From Phellopilus nigrolimitatus (Eukaryota; Basidiomycota; Agaricomycetes; Hymenochaetales; Hymenochaetaceae): DNA of 64,000 nucleotides. The stretch's first letter is position 1; each line of letters starts with the position of its first letter. The notes beneath the pieces are model-generated. The model saw only the letters and a program-made list of their open reading frames with translations. It searched no databases and had not been told where the DNA came from. The stretch lies in NCBI GenBank assembly GCA_021029095.1, contig JAJOHG010000026.1, positions 310,001 to 374,000 on the forward strand, given 5' to 3'. The position numbers and the translations under genes are program-made. This document shows, piece by piece, positions 35,483 through 47,400 of the stretch.

Positions 35483-38372
35483 TCACAAACCTAACTTCTC
35501 CCTCTTCGTCGCAATCTCGTCCCTCAGCATGTTCACCCGGCCATCCAGGCGCGAGGACAAATCCACGCTGTTCCCCGAGATCGCCATCGCCCTGTCCAGC
35601 TTCTCACCCGCAGCTCTCAAAATATCTGACCACTCGCCGTTCGACGGTTTGGGGTCGTTGGCCTTATCCTCGTTTTTCTCGCGTGCCTCGACCTCCTTCA
35701 GATCCAGCACCGCAAGTTCGAAGAGCGCAACGCCGCCGACCCACTTGCATTCCACTGCGTCGTACCGATTATGCGCGTCCGCCAAGAAATTGCGCGATGG
35801 GTTGAAGTCACCAAGCGTCCGGTGCACTATACCGAGGATGAGCGAGCGCACGGCAAGCTCGTCAGGCGTATCAAGGTCCTCGGTCGCCTTGGACTCGGCT
35901 GGTGTCGCAGACTGGGTGATATGCGGACTTGGAATAGCTACAGCAGGCGAGAAAGAAGCAAGCTCTTTAACATGTTCTAGTGCGACTTCTTGTGTGATTC
36001 GTTGGTGTGTATTCCAGACTGCATACTCCAAATTAAGTGACATGTCCAGTCAGACATTTCGAGCGGACTCACAAATAGCCAGTTCTAGTTTGAGGACAAA
36101 CAAAAAACAATCAACTGACCTGCGTCTTCAAGTGAAAGAAGCAAACAAACCTTCAGCGAGACTAATCTTCATATGTTCCACATAATCAGATTCGTCCCCG
36201 CTTCTCCGCTTAGCCTTAGCCTTATAGAACGCAACTATAAGACGTATCAATCAGCACACCACAGCAGACGGAGTTATGACGCTGGCATGTTACGTTTCTT
36301 CTTTATCAGAACCTCCGTCGGGAGGTCTTTCCCTCCAATTTTCCGTCTGTCAAGTAAAGTAGGGACCTCGTCGAACAGCTCCTTCGCCTTCGTGCGATTC
36401 CCAAGCGAGACATAACAGCCTTTGCGCATCGTGAGCTAATTCTCCTCAAATCAGACATGTAAGTTGAGCTTACCTCCGGCAATGGCGTAGTATGTTGCGT
36501 GGCTCCTACCAACAATTTTATGATCAATTCTAAAGTCAAATCAAATAGGAGATACCATCCGACATACCAGCTGTTAATTTCTGTCATGCGTAAAAACATA
36601 TCCGCGGCTTCTTGGTAACGCCGCTGAGACAACAAAGTCCAAGCAAGTTCGAACACGAGCTGAGGAACAAGCCATGTGTTAACAAACGACGAGAAAACCG
36701 GACGACGTAATCTTACAAGAGCATCCGCCTGTTGAAAATGTCCGACTCTCTCAGGCCGCAGGCCGTCCTGGAGAATGGCAATTGCACCTTCGGGGTCGTA
36801 AGTCATGCGAAGAATTTTCGCCTTCGATTAGTATAAGTTTTATGTCTGCATGAATACATTGCGAGAAGGCGAATAGGTAAAAAATGCATACGCGGTTGAG
36901 GATCCACAAGGCTCCGTCTGGATAACGAGCTGAAACGCTATGGAAAGCATGAAAACGATAATCGAAGAGAAGCACGGTAAAATGACGTACGATTCGACGA
37001 TCGCCTTGTACTGCTTCACGATGTGCGCTTCATCGGCTTGATAGCCAGCGAGAAGGAGGACGATGCCATGGTAGGTCATCAAGGTCAGACTAGAAAGAGC
37101 AGGGATTTTAGCCATTTTAACTGAAAATAGTAGGGCATGCTTACCCAGCGAAGACTGAATGGACGTCCTTGCGCGCTGCAGAGACAGCCAAGGCTTGCAG
37201 CGCAAGGCGCCGATCAGACTGGAAGCCGAGGAAACCCACGACCGTTCTAATCAAAACAATCAGACGTGGCGCGATTTCATAGCTCAGCATACGCACTTTA
37301 TTTTCGCGGGTAAAAGCGAGAAAACGAGGTTGAAAAGCCCAAATCCTGTTCAAGTTATTATTTAGATATGCCGCGCCTCTTCACCTGCAAACATACCGAA
37401 AGCAGCTCCTGATACGATTAGCTCTTCCACCGGACCTTCCGGCTGTGTCATTGCAGGCTTCTCCTGCGGCATGCTCGGAGCAGAAACGGAAAAGCCCCAG
37501 CGTCCAAAGAAAGAGCCTTTCGAAGATGATGTTGCTGCGGAAATAGTCCCTGCCGATCTCGAGGATGTTAATGAGGGTGTTGAGGGGTTGCGAGAGGGAA
37601 GGGGAGTTGTAGCGGGTGTTATGTAGTAGTCGAGGCCAGCTGGGAAGACAGTTTTGTAGAGTCTGCGAGAGCGCGTTAAGCACGTCGAAGGTAGCGGCAA
37701 ATTGGTGCTTACTTCGTGAACTTTGAATGAGCACTATATGTATGCATTAAAACGTCGGCTCCAGGTGGGAACAAGAGATAAATTAACATACTTATTCAGT
37801 GCATAACTGGGTTCAGTAGATGGTAAGTATAAGATAGCAGCAAACGGAGTATCAACCTCACAGGCATTGGAGGTAGCCCATATACGACTCGCTGTCGACT
37901 CGTCAGCTCCAAGGCTTCATCGGAATACATGAGTAATGTTCTAGCCACTCACCCCAGCGCATGGACCAACCCTTGCAGCACAATGGCGTCTGCCTGCAAG
38001 ATCTCGAACTCAATCCCAGAAGGAAAATTGCTCTTCCCGCCATGCGCCACCCTCGTCGCTTTGCTCTGCCTCCTTGCGCCCGCCTCGGACTCGCCGAGAC
38101 ACCGCGCCGCCTCACCCATCAGTGCCGGCTGCCAAACCTCTCAGCACATCCGCCACGAGCTTGAATACTGACAAGCGCACCTCCATCCCGAGCGCCGCCT
38201 CCAGAAACGCGCACACGCCGAGGCCGAGCACGTGGAAGGGGGAGTCCTCCGCCGCGAACTGAACTCGCGCCTCCTCAATCCGGTTCGCAAAGAGATGATC
38301 GAAGCCCTCGCTCGCGGAGACGAGCGCGGCGGTCTGCGCATCAACGGTTGTCTTTTCCATATTGCCTGTCAT
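35483..38372 (-). CDS. IML2: IML2/TTC39-family tetratricopeptide protein
   Basis: Family of TPR-containing proteins (DUF3808); yeast Iml2 is needed for lipid-droplet-linked clearance of inclusion bodies. Start ATG at 38370-38372 (MTGNMEKTT; a second ATG at 38360 is equally possible). Exon 1 carries [20 protein letters not shown] and [18 protein letters not shown]; a 51-nt intron joins it to [18 protein letters not shown] and [22 protein letters not shown]. Later: GAAFGMFxxxxSLLP-type segments (37.4-37.7 kb), [19 protein letters not shown] (~37.2 kb), [66 protein letters not shown] and a final 170-residue exon ending KREKLGL, stop at 35483. About 14 exons. I checked the main joints, not every one. 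Intact as far as seen. Confidence 0.8.
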
Positions 38373-39266
38373 TTCTGTGCCTGTGAGTTGTCGTGGTCGC
38401 TGGTCAGGACGCCACCGCGGCGCTGAGCGGACTAACGCGACACGTCCCTTTTTTGCGTCGGCTTGACAGCCGCGGCGCGGCGCGTAAGGAACGTGACCAC
38501 GGATCGCCGTTTATAGAAGGATGCCGATCGTCCCGAGGCACTCAATCTCCGAGCCACAAATTGCACAGAAAATATATATACTTACATACCGAGAGAATCT
38601 CGCTCGAGTTTATCGCCCTAAGTGCAAATCCCTGCTCATAAAATTTCAGGACTGAAGCAGAACTCGGGTACGAGAAACTTACTCACAGTTTCGAACGAGT
38701 GGTCTATTGGGAGGCGCAGATATGGAATGCAAAGTCAGAAGGTGTCAATTCCCCGGCCCTAGATGATACATAAATAAATGCTATACCCAGTTGCATGTCC
38801 GGATGGTCTGGGAAAGACGCAGCTATTTTGGATACCTGTAAGTGATCCGATGTCCCAGGACGTTTTGACACTGTTTGTTTTCTTCTCCGGACTTCGTCAG
38901 GCCCTGTATATCGAACACACCAAAGTATATCAGTGATGAAGGTTATTAATGAAGCCGCCGTTTGTAGGACCGACCCCTGGAATCGCTCGTCAAGAAGCAC
39001 GAAAATCACATCGACACGCTAAGCTTTGAAGCCCACCCGACTCTGTTGGATTCGAGCTGGATTCTTCCGAGTTTCCAAAATCTTGCCATCCTCTTATTCC
39101 GAAGCTGCAGTTCGTTGCAAGGCTCCGAACACGCGGCGAAGTGTGGGAAGAAAGTAGGATAAAAGAAACACGTGTACAAACATGCTCAATCAGGCATCAA
39201 CAACGCGCGCCGCGTCAGTCAATCCCCGATCAAGCACAGATCGACTTCAGATCGACGTGACCTATC
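38373..39266. other. gap: upstream regions of IML2 and MYND genes
   Basis: About 900 bases between divergent genes. A minus-strand frame (38704-39009, no ATG at its beginning) has no motif I recognise and may be chance. Nothing else seen. Confidence 0.4.
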
Positions 39267-41420
39267 ATGAGCCTTAGGCCTCGTCAGGTAAATAAAGAAC
39301 TTTTTCGACCGCCCTTACAAAACGCTCATCCCTCTCCAACCTCCCGAAGCTAGCCCAGCTCGCGAAGAACGGGACCGAGCCCGACGTCACTCGACTCATA
39401 TTGAGCATACCGACTCTCCCGCCGTCCTCCTATCCGGACGTCCTCGACGCGTTCTGCGCTCACTTCCGCAAACCGAACCCCGGCGCCCCAGACGAAGCAG
39501 ACAGCAAGCTGAACGCCCTGATCACCGCCTGCTTCGCCGGCATGTACGAGATCGTCTCCAGCTTCGCCAAGGACAAAAAACTCGCAGCCATGGCTCTCAG
39601 GCACTGGGACGACATCTTCAGGTGGATGCGGTACTTGCATGAGCACCGTGCGAAGAAGGAAAGACGGAAGAGGGACGCCGAGCTGTTCGCCGGCCATTTC
39701 CTGGGGATGAACCCCTGCGGGGAGGCATTCCATAAGATCGTGCGCAGCGACGACCGTATATTCGAGTTCATCGCCCACCTGTGGTGGGAAGAGAGCATTC
39801 CTGGCAGCGCAATTTCCTTCGCTTCAACGGCATTCACGGTCTGCTTTTATCTCAATGGGAAGAAGCACACCGAGGTACTAGACAGGCTCTTCCCCGATGC
39901 CGATGTCATCGCGAACCTCGCGCTCTCCCGGCTGCAGAAAGCCCTAAGTGCGATGCCGTTCAATCTTGACTCTATATTCGCGTACATCGGCGTAATAGAC
40001 ATATTCTCGATACCGGAAACTGGAGATAAGAGGCGTGCGATTCTGAACAAACAGGGTGTCCGAGTCATCCTGCACAGTCTGAAGGAGCTGCGAAACGAGT
40101 CCATTCAGAACTTTGTCGGACATTCCCGTTTCCAGGCAGCAGGAGGTTGTTTCGATTACATTCATCAGGTCCTGCTCCTCGACATGGGTGTCAAATGGGT
40201 CACACAAGCACTGTCATTTGGATTACTCAAGGAACTTGTCTTGTATAGTCCTCATTTCGCTTCTTTCATTCGCACAGACTCGCCCAAGATCTTGCTAGAA
40301 AAAGAAATCCCTCCATATCTCATCCTCTATTCCGTCTTAAATCCAACCGTGAATAGCATGAAGAACGTTTCTTCTGCTCAAATCCAAAATCTCGCGAAAA
40401 GCAGCGAGATCGGCTTGCGGACTTGGGATATTTTTGAAGAGATTATTATGGAACGCGCTGCGTCATTGGTACTTTTTAACAATACTGCGACACCAGTTTC
40501 TTGCTGTAATGTAAGTCGATTGTATTTCGATATAGTATCATGATTTCAACCTCTTTTAGGCCACTTGTAGTGTTTCGGGACCAAGAAGAATCTTTCAAAA
40601 GTGCGCCAACTGCAAAGTCTCGATCTACTGCTCGAAGACGTGTCAAGTAATTGCTTGGAAGGAGAGGGGCCACCGAAAGGAGTGCCCCACCATTGCTCGA
40701 CATAACATAGGTATGTCACGACAACTATTTCGAATCTCACGTGCACCACTTTAAGAAAAACGCGACTGTCCAGACCGTGACGCTGCGAAACGTAGGAACG
40801 AGAAATTTGTGCAGACGACCGCCGTGCGCGATGTCCGCCGACACATCCCCGCTCTCCGGACGCTCGCAACCAAAAATATCCCGGCATACCGCTCGAGAGT
40901 CTCTGCGTCACAATCTCATACGCCGCGGCGCGGCCTGAGATCGACGTGCACACACACCAGGAAGTCGCGCGCAAGTGCCATCCAGTCCCGCGACGAGAAC
41001 CTGCACACCATCGCGACCAACATGCACCAGAGCATGAGCACGGGCAACGAGAACGCCAACCTGCTCCTCGTGAGCTACCCGGGCGACCACTCCTCCTTCT
41101 CCAGCTCGAGCTGCATGGACACCGCGAATTTCGGCGCGAACCTGAGCATGCACTGCTCATGGCCGTCTCGACTGCGGGCGGATGCTGTTCCAGGGCGCGT
41201 TCGAAAGAGGCCGGGAGGCACAGGTCCTGATGGGCGCACCCTGGAGACGACCTTCGACGAGATCGACGAGATAATTTACCAAGTCAAGAAGCATGCTTCC
41301 TCTGCTCAGGCGGCTGGTTCGAGTCAACGCGCCGTGCCATGGAACTTTAGCATGTTTAAAACCGCCCTGGATCAGATTGCCATAGAAGGCTGGCCGTTTG
41401 AGTGGAGACCAATGACCTGA
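39267..41420 (+). CDS. MYND-type zinc-finger protein
   Basis: Common, functionally uncharacterised Agaricomycete family with a helical N-terminal region and a MYND finger for protein-protein contact. Exon 1 is tiny (ATG 39267, MSLRPRQ), then an intron to LAQLAKNGTEPDVTRLILSIP. The second exon is long, all-helical (39.36-40.51 kb) and ends FNNTATPVSCCN. The MYND finger lies across the next exon: CCNATCSV, KCANCKVSIYCSKTCQ, AWKERGHRKEC (40.56-40.69 kb). After an intron (acceptor TTTAAG ~40.756 kb) the frame reads EKRDCPDRDAAKRRNEKFVQTTAVRDVRRHIPALRTLATK. From ~40.875 to ~40.99 kb the family-like text (YPGIPLESLCVTISYAA) lies one frame off and then returns, so two compensating indels are likely. 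The frame stays open to TGA 41418-41420. Confidence 0.75.
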
Positions 41421-41865
41421 CTGAAAAAATGCTGTAGGCATGAAGATCTAGTCTACGCGACAAGCAAGGAAAGAATGGAGACTTGGATGGTCAACGTAAC
41501 CGTAGAGCTGGATATTCGAGATAAAGAAGTCTGCATTTATGAAATTCACAATGCTCCTTTTGCCAATAGGTCGTATTTAGAGCTTTTGCAAAGGCGTATG
41601 ACACGGACTTCTGCAAAGTTGGCTGAATGAGAGGCTGCCTGTTGTTCAGTCTCTTCACTCGAACCTCACAGTTCCTTCGGCTCATCCAATTGCGGAAAAC
41701 ACTCCAAATGAGGCTAGCCCCTCCATTGCTTACCAATCTACGTCAATGCTCTTGATTCCTGACAGCTTTGCTTCCCTCTCCATGCAAACATAGGCATGTT
41801 GCCATACTCTACAAACTAATAGCCACCGTAATTGCTGGTTACGAGCCTGATGCAAAATGTATGGG
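41421..41865. other. gap: 3' flank of MYND gene and upstream region of F-box gene
   Basis: About 440 bases, no gene recognised. Confidence 0.45.
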
Positions 41866-41874
41866 TATATAAAA
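41866..41874 (+). promoter_or_regulatory. TATA box of F-box gene
   Basis: TATATAAAA, 52 bases before the ATG at 41918. Confidence 0.6.
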
Positions 41875-41917
41875 GCATGCCTCCTGCTGTGTATATTGGC
41901 TATTCAGCCGTCAGCAA

Positions 41918-43871
41918 TGCCTTCCAATATCTCTGCTGCCAGAGTTTGTGTTTTCTTCCTATGTTTACCCAGCTGAATGACAAGCCGATCTAATTATCTG
42001 TTTATTTCAGCCAAACGAGCTTCTTCGCAAAACCAGCAGTGCCTTTTCAGCAACACACTTCAATGTCTCTGAGGTCCCTGAAGATGTCTGGTTGAAGATT
42101 ATACTGTATTCAGAGTTATATGAAGTCTTTAGTCTTGAACTTGTGTGTGCTTCGAGCATAATTACCTGGCTGAACGATAAGTTGAGCTGTTTGTTTGTTT
42201 TTTGTCACAGACCTGCAAGTATTTCCACAGCATCATTTCAAATAGAGTCTTCTGGCTGTATCGTCTTCATGCACTGGAGCAAGATCGTGCACCCAATCTC
42301 CCTCACCACATCTCCATCAGCACTCTCTCCATGTCCAAACTGCGGTCCCTTGTCATACACGCACACCGGCGATATCACAACTGCACTCGTCCCGGCCCAG
42401 TGCGACCTACAAAAGAGATCACAGTGCATATCAAGCAGCCGCCGGGAAGAAGCTACTGTTGGGAACTGCTCCCTGGTGGTGAACTCCTCCTGGTCTGCTG
42501 GAATACGGGGCTCTTGCAGTGCCTCAAAGTGCCGAGTGGTGAGTGTATCTGGGAACACGCACCAGTGCCCAAAGGACAATTTGGTTATGAGATGCAAGCA
42601 AATGGTGATGTGCATGTGTTCATGGTGAGTGATCCTGAATCTATTGACAATGGAATAAGGTAAGAAATGCATAATCTATGGAATATTTAATCTGCTATTT
42701 CATATGTTTGAAACTTTAGAATATTCAAACCTCTCAAGTTGTTAAGGTTTTCACCCCAAACAAGATCCAGTAGTGAGCAAGACAGTGGTGGAACAGAAAT
42801 TGTTTCAAACTCACTTAATGCGACTAAACATGTAAAGCTGTGTGGTAATGTATCAGCAGTCTGCACATTCAATAATATTCTTTTAGTATACTTTTGGAAG
42901 GAAGACTGTTCAGTCATGATTGTTGAGGTGTGTATTTATATCTTATGAAAGTGGAAGATGAAATTGACTGATGCTTTCTGCACAGAGTGAATTTGACAGC
43001 ATAGACTTGATAGACAACTGTCTCATCTGTGTGCAGAATGAATCTGGCCACAGATCAGTTGTGGCTATCCTGCTTTCCAACATTCTGCCCAGTGCCACTG
43101 GGACACCAAAGAGGTTGACACTTGATGACATCCCACATACCAGATGCCCTATGCCATCTGATCCACACTGGGATCTTAATAACATCAGTGCAAGTATTTG
43201 TACCTTCCACTGGAAGTCTGAAGATGAAAGAAAAGAGAAAGGAAACAATATCACAGTGTCTTATACTGGAATGAATGAAGCTACCTCTGAAAATTACATT
43301 GGGGTGGACTCTTTTCTCTTAAAGGGTGTTGAAGATGCAGCCAGTGCATCTCAATCTAGTTCTCCACCTTCAAATGATGACTTTCCACACCTCACACACA
43401 TCAGGCATTGGGAGGCAGCCTTGCCACCACGGTCTGACTGGTATACTATTGACCAACAACCCTCACAGACAGGCTCAACAGTGCTCTCTTATGAGCTAGC
43501 GCCATCAATACTTGCTACTATTTCCTATGAGGAAGGACTGGTGTTACATGAATATTCACAAGGCGAGGGCCAAGTTGAAATGGAGTTCTACAGTGGGGCT
43601 TACCACTGCCTGATAAACAGCCTCAGTCCTCTCATCCAATATTTTGACTAGAGTGCTTTTGTTTGCCCAGTCTGCAGGCACACAACGAGCAGTTTGCTGT
43701 AGAGTAGGTCAAGTATGTATATGGCAGTCTAGCAATGCTCCTGAATATATTTATGCTGCCAACTGTGAGTCAGCCCTTGGGATGTGTAGGAGCTTTCTTA
43801 ATGGTGTGCTGAGGGTGCTGCGAATACGAGAAGAAAGCGGGCCTCAATGGAGTGGAATTGTATTTACTTAG
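41918..43871 (+). CDS. F-box protein in a CpG-depleted island
   Basis: Probable substrate-recognition subunit of an SCF ubiquitin ligase. ATG 41918, MPSNISAAR joined over an intron to PNELLRKTSSAFSATHFNVSE, then the F-box VPEDVWLKIILYSELYEVFSLEL, intron, TCKYFHSIISNRVFWLYRL. The following ~450 residues (PGRSYCWELLPGGELLLVCW, TGLLQCLKVPSGECIW) look like beta-propeller strands of the kind seen in basidiomycete F-box proteins. The frame meets TAG at 43649, but a 52-nt GT-AG intron 43626-43677 removes it and continues NSLS-TQRAVCCRVGQVCIW to TAG 43869-43871. From 42.66 kb the DNA has about ten CpG in 1.3 kb, where tens would be expected, with TpG and CpA in excess: a mark of methylation-driven mutation, yet the coding frame is kept. 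Confidence 0.7.
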
Positions 43872-43885
43872 GCTTGGATGTGATT

Positions 43886-44145
43886 CTTGTGTGAATGCAC
43901 AGTGCAGGTCTTTGTTTTGCTTGGCTGTGACTTTGATGTGATGTTCTTTTGCTCTTTTGCTTGTGCGGCTCCGCTGTCCATGGTCGGATTAGTGTTAGCA
44001 CTCGAAGTGCGTTTTGTCGGGGGGTGGGTCTATGAGTAAGCGGAGACTGCCGAGTGGCGCTGATCGGCGATCGGAGCTAAGGCACCCGCGTCATAAATTC
44101 CATGCAAATCTTTTCTTCCCTCTTTCTTCTGTCTCTACCATGCCA
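43886..44145 (+). repeat. inverted, CpG-decayed copy of the SulP 5' region
   Basis: The plus strand here matches the minus strand of 48.96-49.33 kb (upstream region of the SulP gene). In the first ~110 bases the differences are mainly CpG to TpG or CpA (TGTGAATGCACAGTGCAGG against TGCGAATGCGCAGTGCAGG). From about 44.03 kb on (GGAGACTGCCGAGTGGCGCT) CpGs are kept. The right-hand copy is longer, so this copy carries an internal deletion of ~70 bases. The two copies flank the SulP gene in inverted orientation. Confidence 0.75.
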
Positions 44146-44445
44146 GCCACAAAACACAATTGTCCACCTTGGCTCGGAGAGATGGCCCGTGTTGCCATGT
44201 GCGGGACTTCGACGCGCCGATCGTACGCCACCCGACGCGCATCGCGTACACAGCCGAAAGCTGAAAGCCGCGACGCGGGTTGTATCATATATGCTTCGTA
44301 CATGTACATATGCCTACAATTCTTCTAATCTAACAAAGTACCTATTCAGCCACATGACAACATGCAGAGCTTTCTTTTTGTTATATAGTACACGCGCTGC
44401 GTTGCAGTCGCTCGCAGAGACGTCCAAGGGGGGAGGGGGGCTATT
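44146..44445. other. gap: 3' flank of SulP gene
   Basis: 300 bases between the repeat and the SulP stop, no gene; AT-rich centre compatible with the SulP 3' UTR. Confidence 0.45.
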
Positions 44446-47400
44446 TTACTGCCGCGCGGCCAACGCAGCAAGCAGGATATCATAGTCCGTCTTCGCGACT
44501 ACGGGGAGCAAGTCAGTCCACATACTCCAACACTCCGCACGCTTGCCACGCTCACCTTTAAGCACCAAATGCACAAACGTCCTCGCCAGCTCCGGCGCCT
44601 CCCTTTCCAGCGCCTCCAAGTCCTGCATGCCCAGCCTCCACATCAGCGCATCCCTCTCCACCACCACGCGCGCATTGCGCGGCTCGCCCGCCAGCGCCGA
44701 CAGCTCCCCCGCGAGCGTCCCGCCGACCATCACCTCCGCGACCGCATCGCGCCCCGCGCGCAGGCCGTAGCGCGCGCGCAGCACGCCCGCCGCGAGCACG
44801 TACAGCCCGTCCGGCGCCGCGCCCTGCTCCCACAGCACCGTCCCCGCCGGCGCCGCCACCCGCGCGAGCCGCGCGAGTAGTGGCCGCCACGCCGCGCGCT
44901 CGAGCGGCGCGTACGACGAGAACGCCCGCGAGAGCGCGAGGAACGCGCCGTCCACGTCCGCGTCGGTGTCGGCGTCGGCGCCGACGGGAGTGTCGGCTTG
45001 CGTGGGCAAGTCTAGCTCTGCGACGCCCAGCGTGCGGCCCGCAGCAGCGTAGATCTCGTTCCTCCGCGGGGAGTTGTGGAACGGCTCGCCCATGTCAAAA
45101 GCGGGGTTCTCAGGACGTCCGGGCAGCGCTGTAACGGCATAAATCAGTCCCAGCAGCACAAGCTACCAAAAACAAGGAAAAGAAAGACACACCAATGGCT
45201 TTACGCATCATGTCCGCCTCGCTTTTCTGCGACATGAACCATGCTCTCAGGTACGCGTTCTCCGTCCCTGCGAGGAACAAAAAAAGAGCGAGTCACGAAA
45301 GCGTTCCCTCACTCACTCAGAAAGCCTCACTCACACTCCATCGCATCCCCAAAGCCCTCAAACAGCTCAACGCCCTCCACCTCCAGGAGGCCCACATTCC
45401 GCAGCGCCGCGCCAACCGGCGCGTCCTCTGCGAGACCGCACAGCACCATTGTGACGCCGCGCGCCGCGAGCAGGCGCTGGATGCGCACGAACGCCTCCGC
45501 GGCGGAGAGGTCCGTGCCCGCGACGAGCGCGAGGTCGAGCACGACGAAGCGCACCGGGCGCGCTGCCCATGCCGCCGGCTCTAGCAGCCGTCGCACCGCA
45601 GCCTCCACCTGCGTGATCGTGCCGAAGAACAGGAAGCCTGCCGCGCCGCGTCGCGGCTCGTGAGCCGCGGAAGACAACAACAAAAAATGTATGGGACACG
45701 CACCTTGCAGGCGGAGCACGACCGTCTGCCTCGCGACCTCGCGGATGTAGTCGCGGTGCGCACTGGGGCGGCGCACGGCAGACATGGCACACTCGCCGGT
45801 GAACAGCGCGCGGATGCTGCGCCGGCGCGAGTTCTGCACCACGAAGAAGAAGCCTGCACACGCGCCGTCAGCCTCCGCGGCTCACACAAATACACAGCAC
45901 GGAACCCGGAGCACGCACAGCAGACGACGATGCCAAAAAGCACGCCGACGACGAAGTCCCAGAGCGTCATGCACACCATGATGCTCGCGATCGTGAGGTA
46001 CTCGGACCGGCTCACGCGGTGGCGCGTGTCCCACAGCGCCTCCTTGACGAGGTCGATCCCGAGCACGAAGATGAGCGAGCCGACGAGCATGATCGCTTGT
46101 GCAGAACGTCAGAAAGCTCACATCTCATGTCTCGGCAGACTCACGTATGTATCCGATGGGCGCGGTCCCAGCAACGAGCAGGCCGAACGTCGCGAGCGCG
46201 AGCAAAAACCCCGAGACGCGCGTCGTGCCCCCAACGCGGTAGAACAGTAGCGTGTTCACATACACAAGGTAGTTCGGGCTGGCACACGCATCGGAAACGA
46301 TTCCGCCCTGGCGTCAGCAAAAAAAAAAAAAAAAAAACACAACCACTCACACGACGCCAAACAGCCCCGCGAGGAGGTTCGAGTACCCGTGCGCGACGAG
46401 CTCCTTGTTCGTGTCCACGTCTTCATCCAGCGAGACGGCTGGCCGCACAGTCGTCAGCGCGGACTACCCAAGCAAAAAAAGAAAAGAGAAGAGAAAAAAA
46501 AGAAAACACGCGAGCTTACCGAGCGCAGGCACGTTCAGGGGCGGATGGAGGATGTTGAAGAACAGTCTACAGGGGTCTGCAGTCAGCCTTTCCGCCATTT
46601 ACAACCTAGCACACATCAAACGGTACGCACAGCGCGAATTGCGTCGGCATGGTCACCCACAGCGCGCGGAAGCTCGTCTTCTTAAAGCCTGCCACAGCGT
46701 CAGCGCAGCGTTCAATCCACCCGCTCGGAAAGCGTAGCGCAGAACGCACTGTAATACGAGTAGAACGTGTACCACGCCTCGTCCGTGCCGCCCATGTCGA
46801 ACAGCCAGCCCGCGCGGCGCAGCGCGGACACGTCGAGGCGCGCCGCGCCCACAACCGCGTAGAAGAGCACGGGGATCGTGAGGAAGTCTAACCGCTCCCA
46901 CGCCAGAGTCAGATAAAAGACTGCGCGATCTGCGACTGGGAGAACTTACAGGCGGGGAAGATCAGCTGGTGGTGGAAGCGGTGCGTGATAGCGCGGAGGA
47001 GCACCGCGAGCGCGAGCGCAGGGAGCCAGCGCGCGAGGATGCCCGCATCGAGGAAGAACTTGAGCGTGTCGAGCGTGTACGTAAAGTCATCGTCGTCAAT
47101 GCGCGCACACACCGTCAGCCTGCAGCAGCCGCAGCCCAAAATAAGCGAAACAAAAAACGCAGAGAGCGAAACGAAACGCACCCAGTTTCGATGAGGAACA
47201 CGCCAACGCCGCCGATGCAGCCGACGAGGATATGGCGCGGGAAGAAGCCGACGACGGCGCCGAGGCGCAGACCGCCGAGCGCGAAGAACGCGAGGCCCGT
47301 GAGCACCGCGGACAGCGCGAACGCCGCGAGCGTCGTCGCAACGACCTCCGCCGCGCGCTCCTCGCCGAGCTCGCGCGCGACGTCCGCCGCGAGGATGTGG

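Noticed and set aside
38704..39009. 101-codon minus-strand frame as a gene
   Set aside because: No ATG at its beginning, no splice partners found and no recognisable motif.
43649..43651. In-frame TAG in the F-box gene taken as a nonsense mutation
   Set aside because: A 52-nt GT-AG interval (43626-43677) removes it and joins the two frames in phase.
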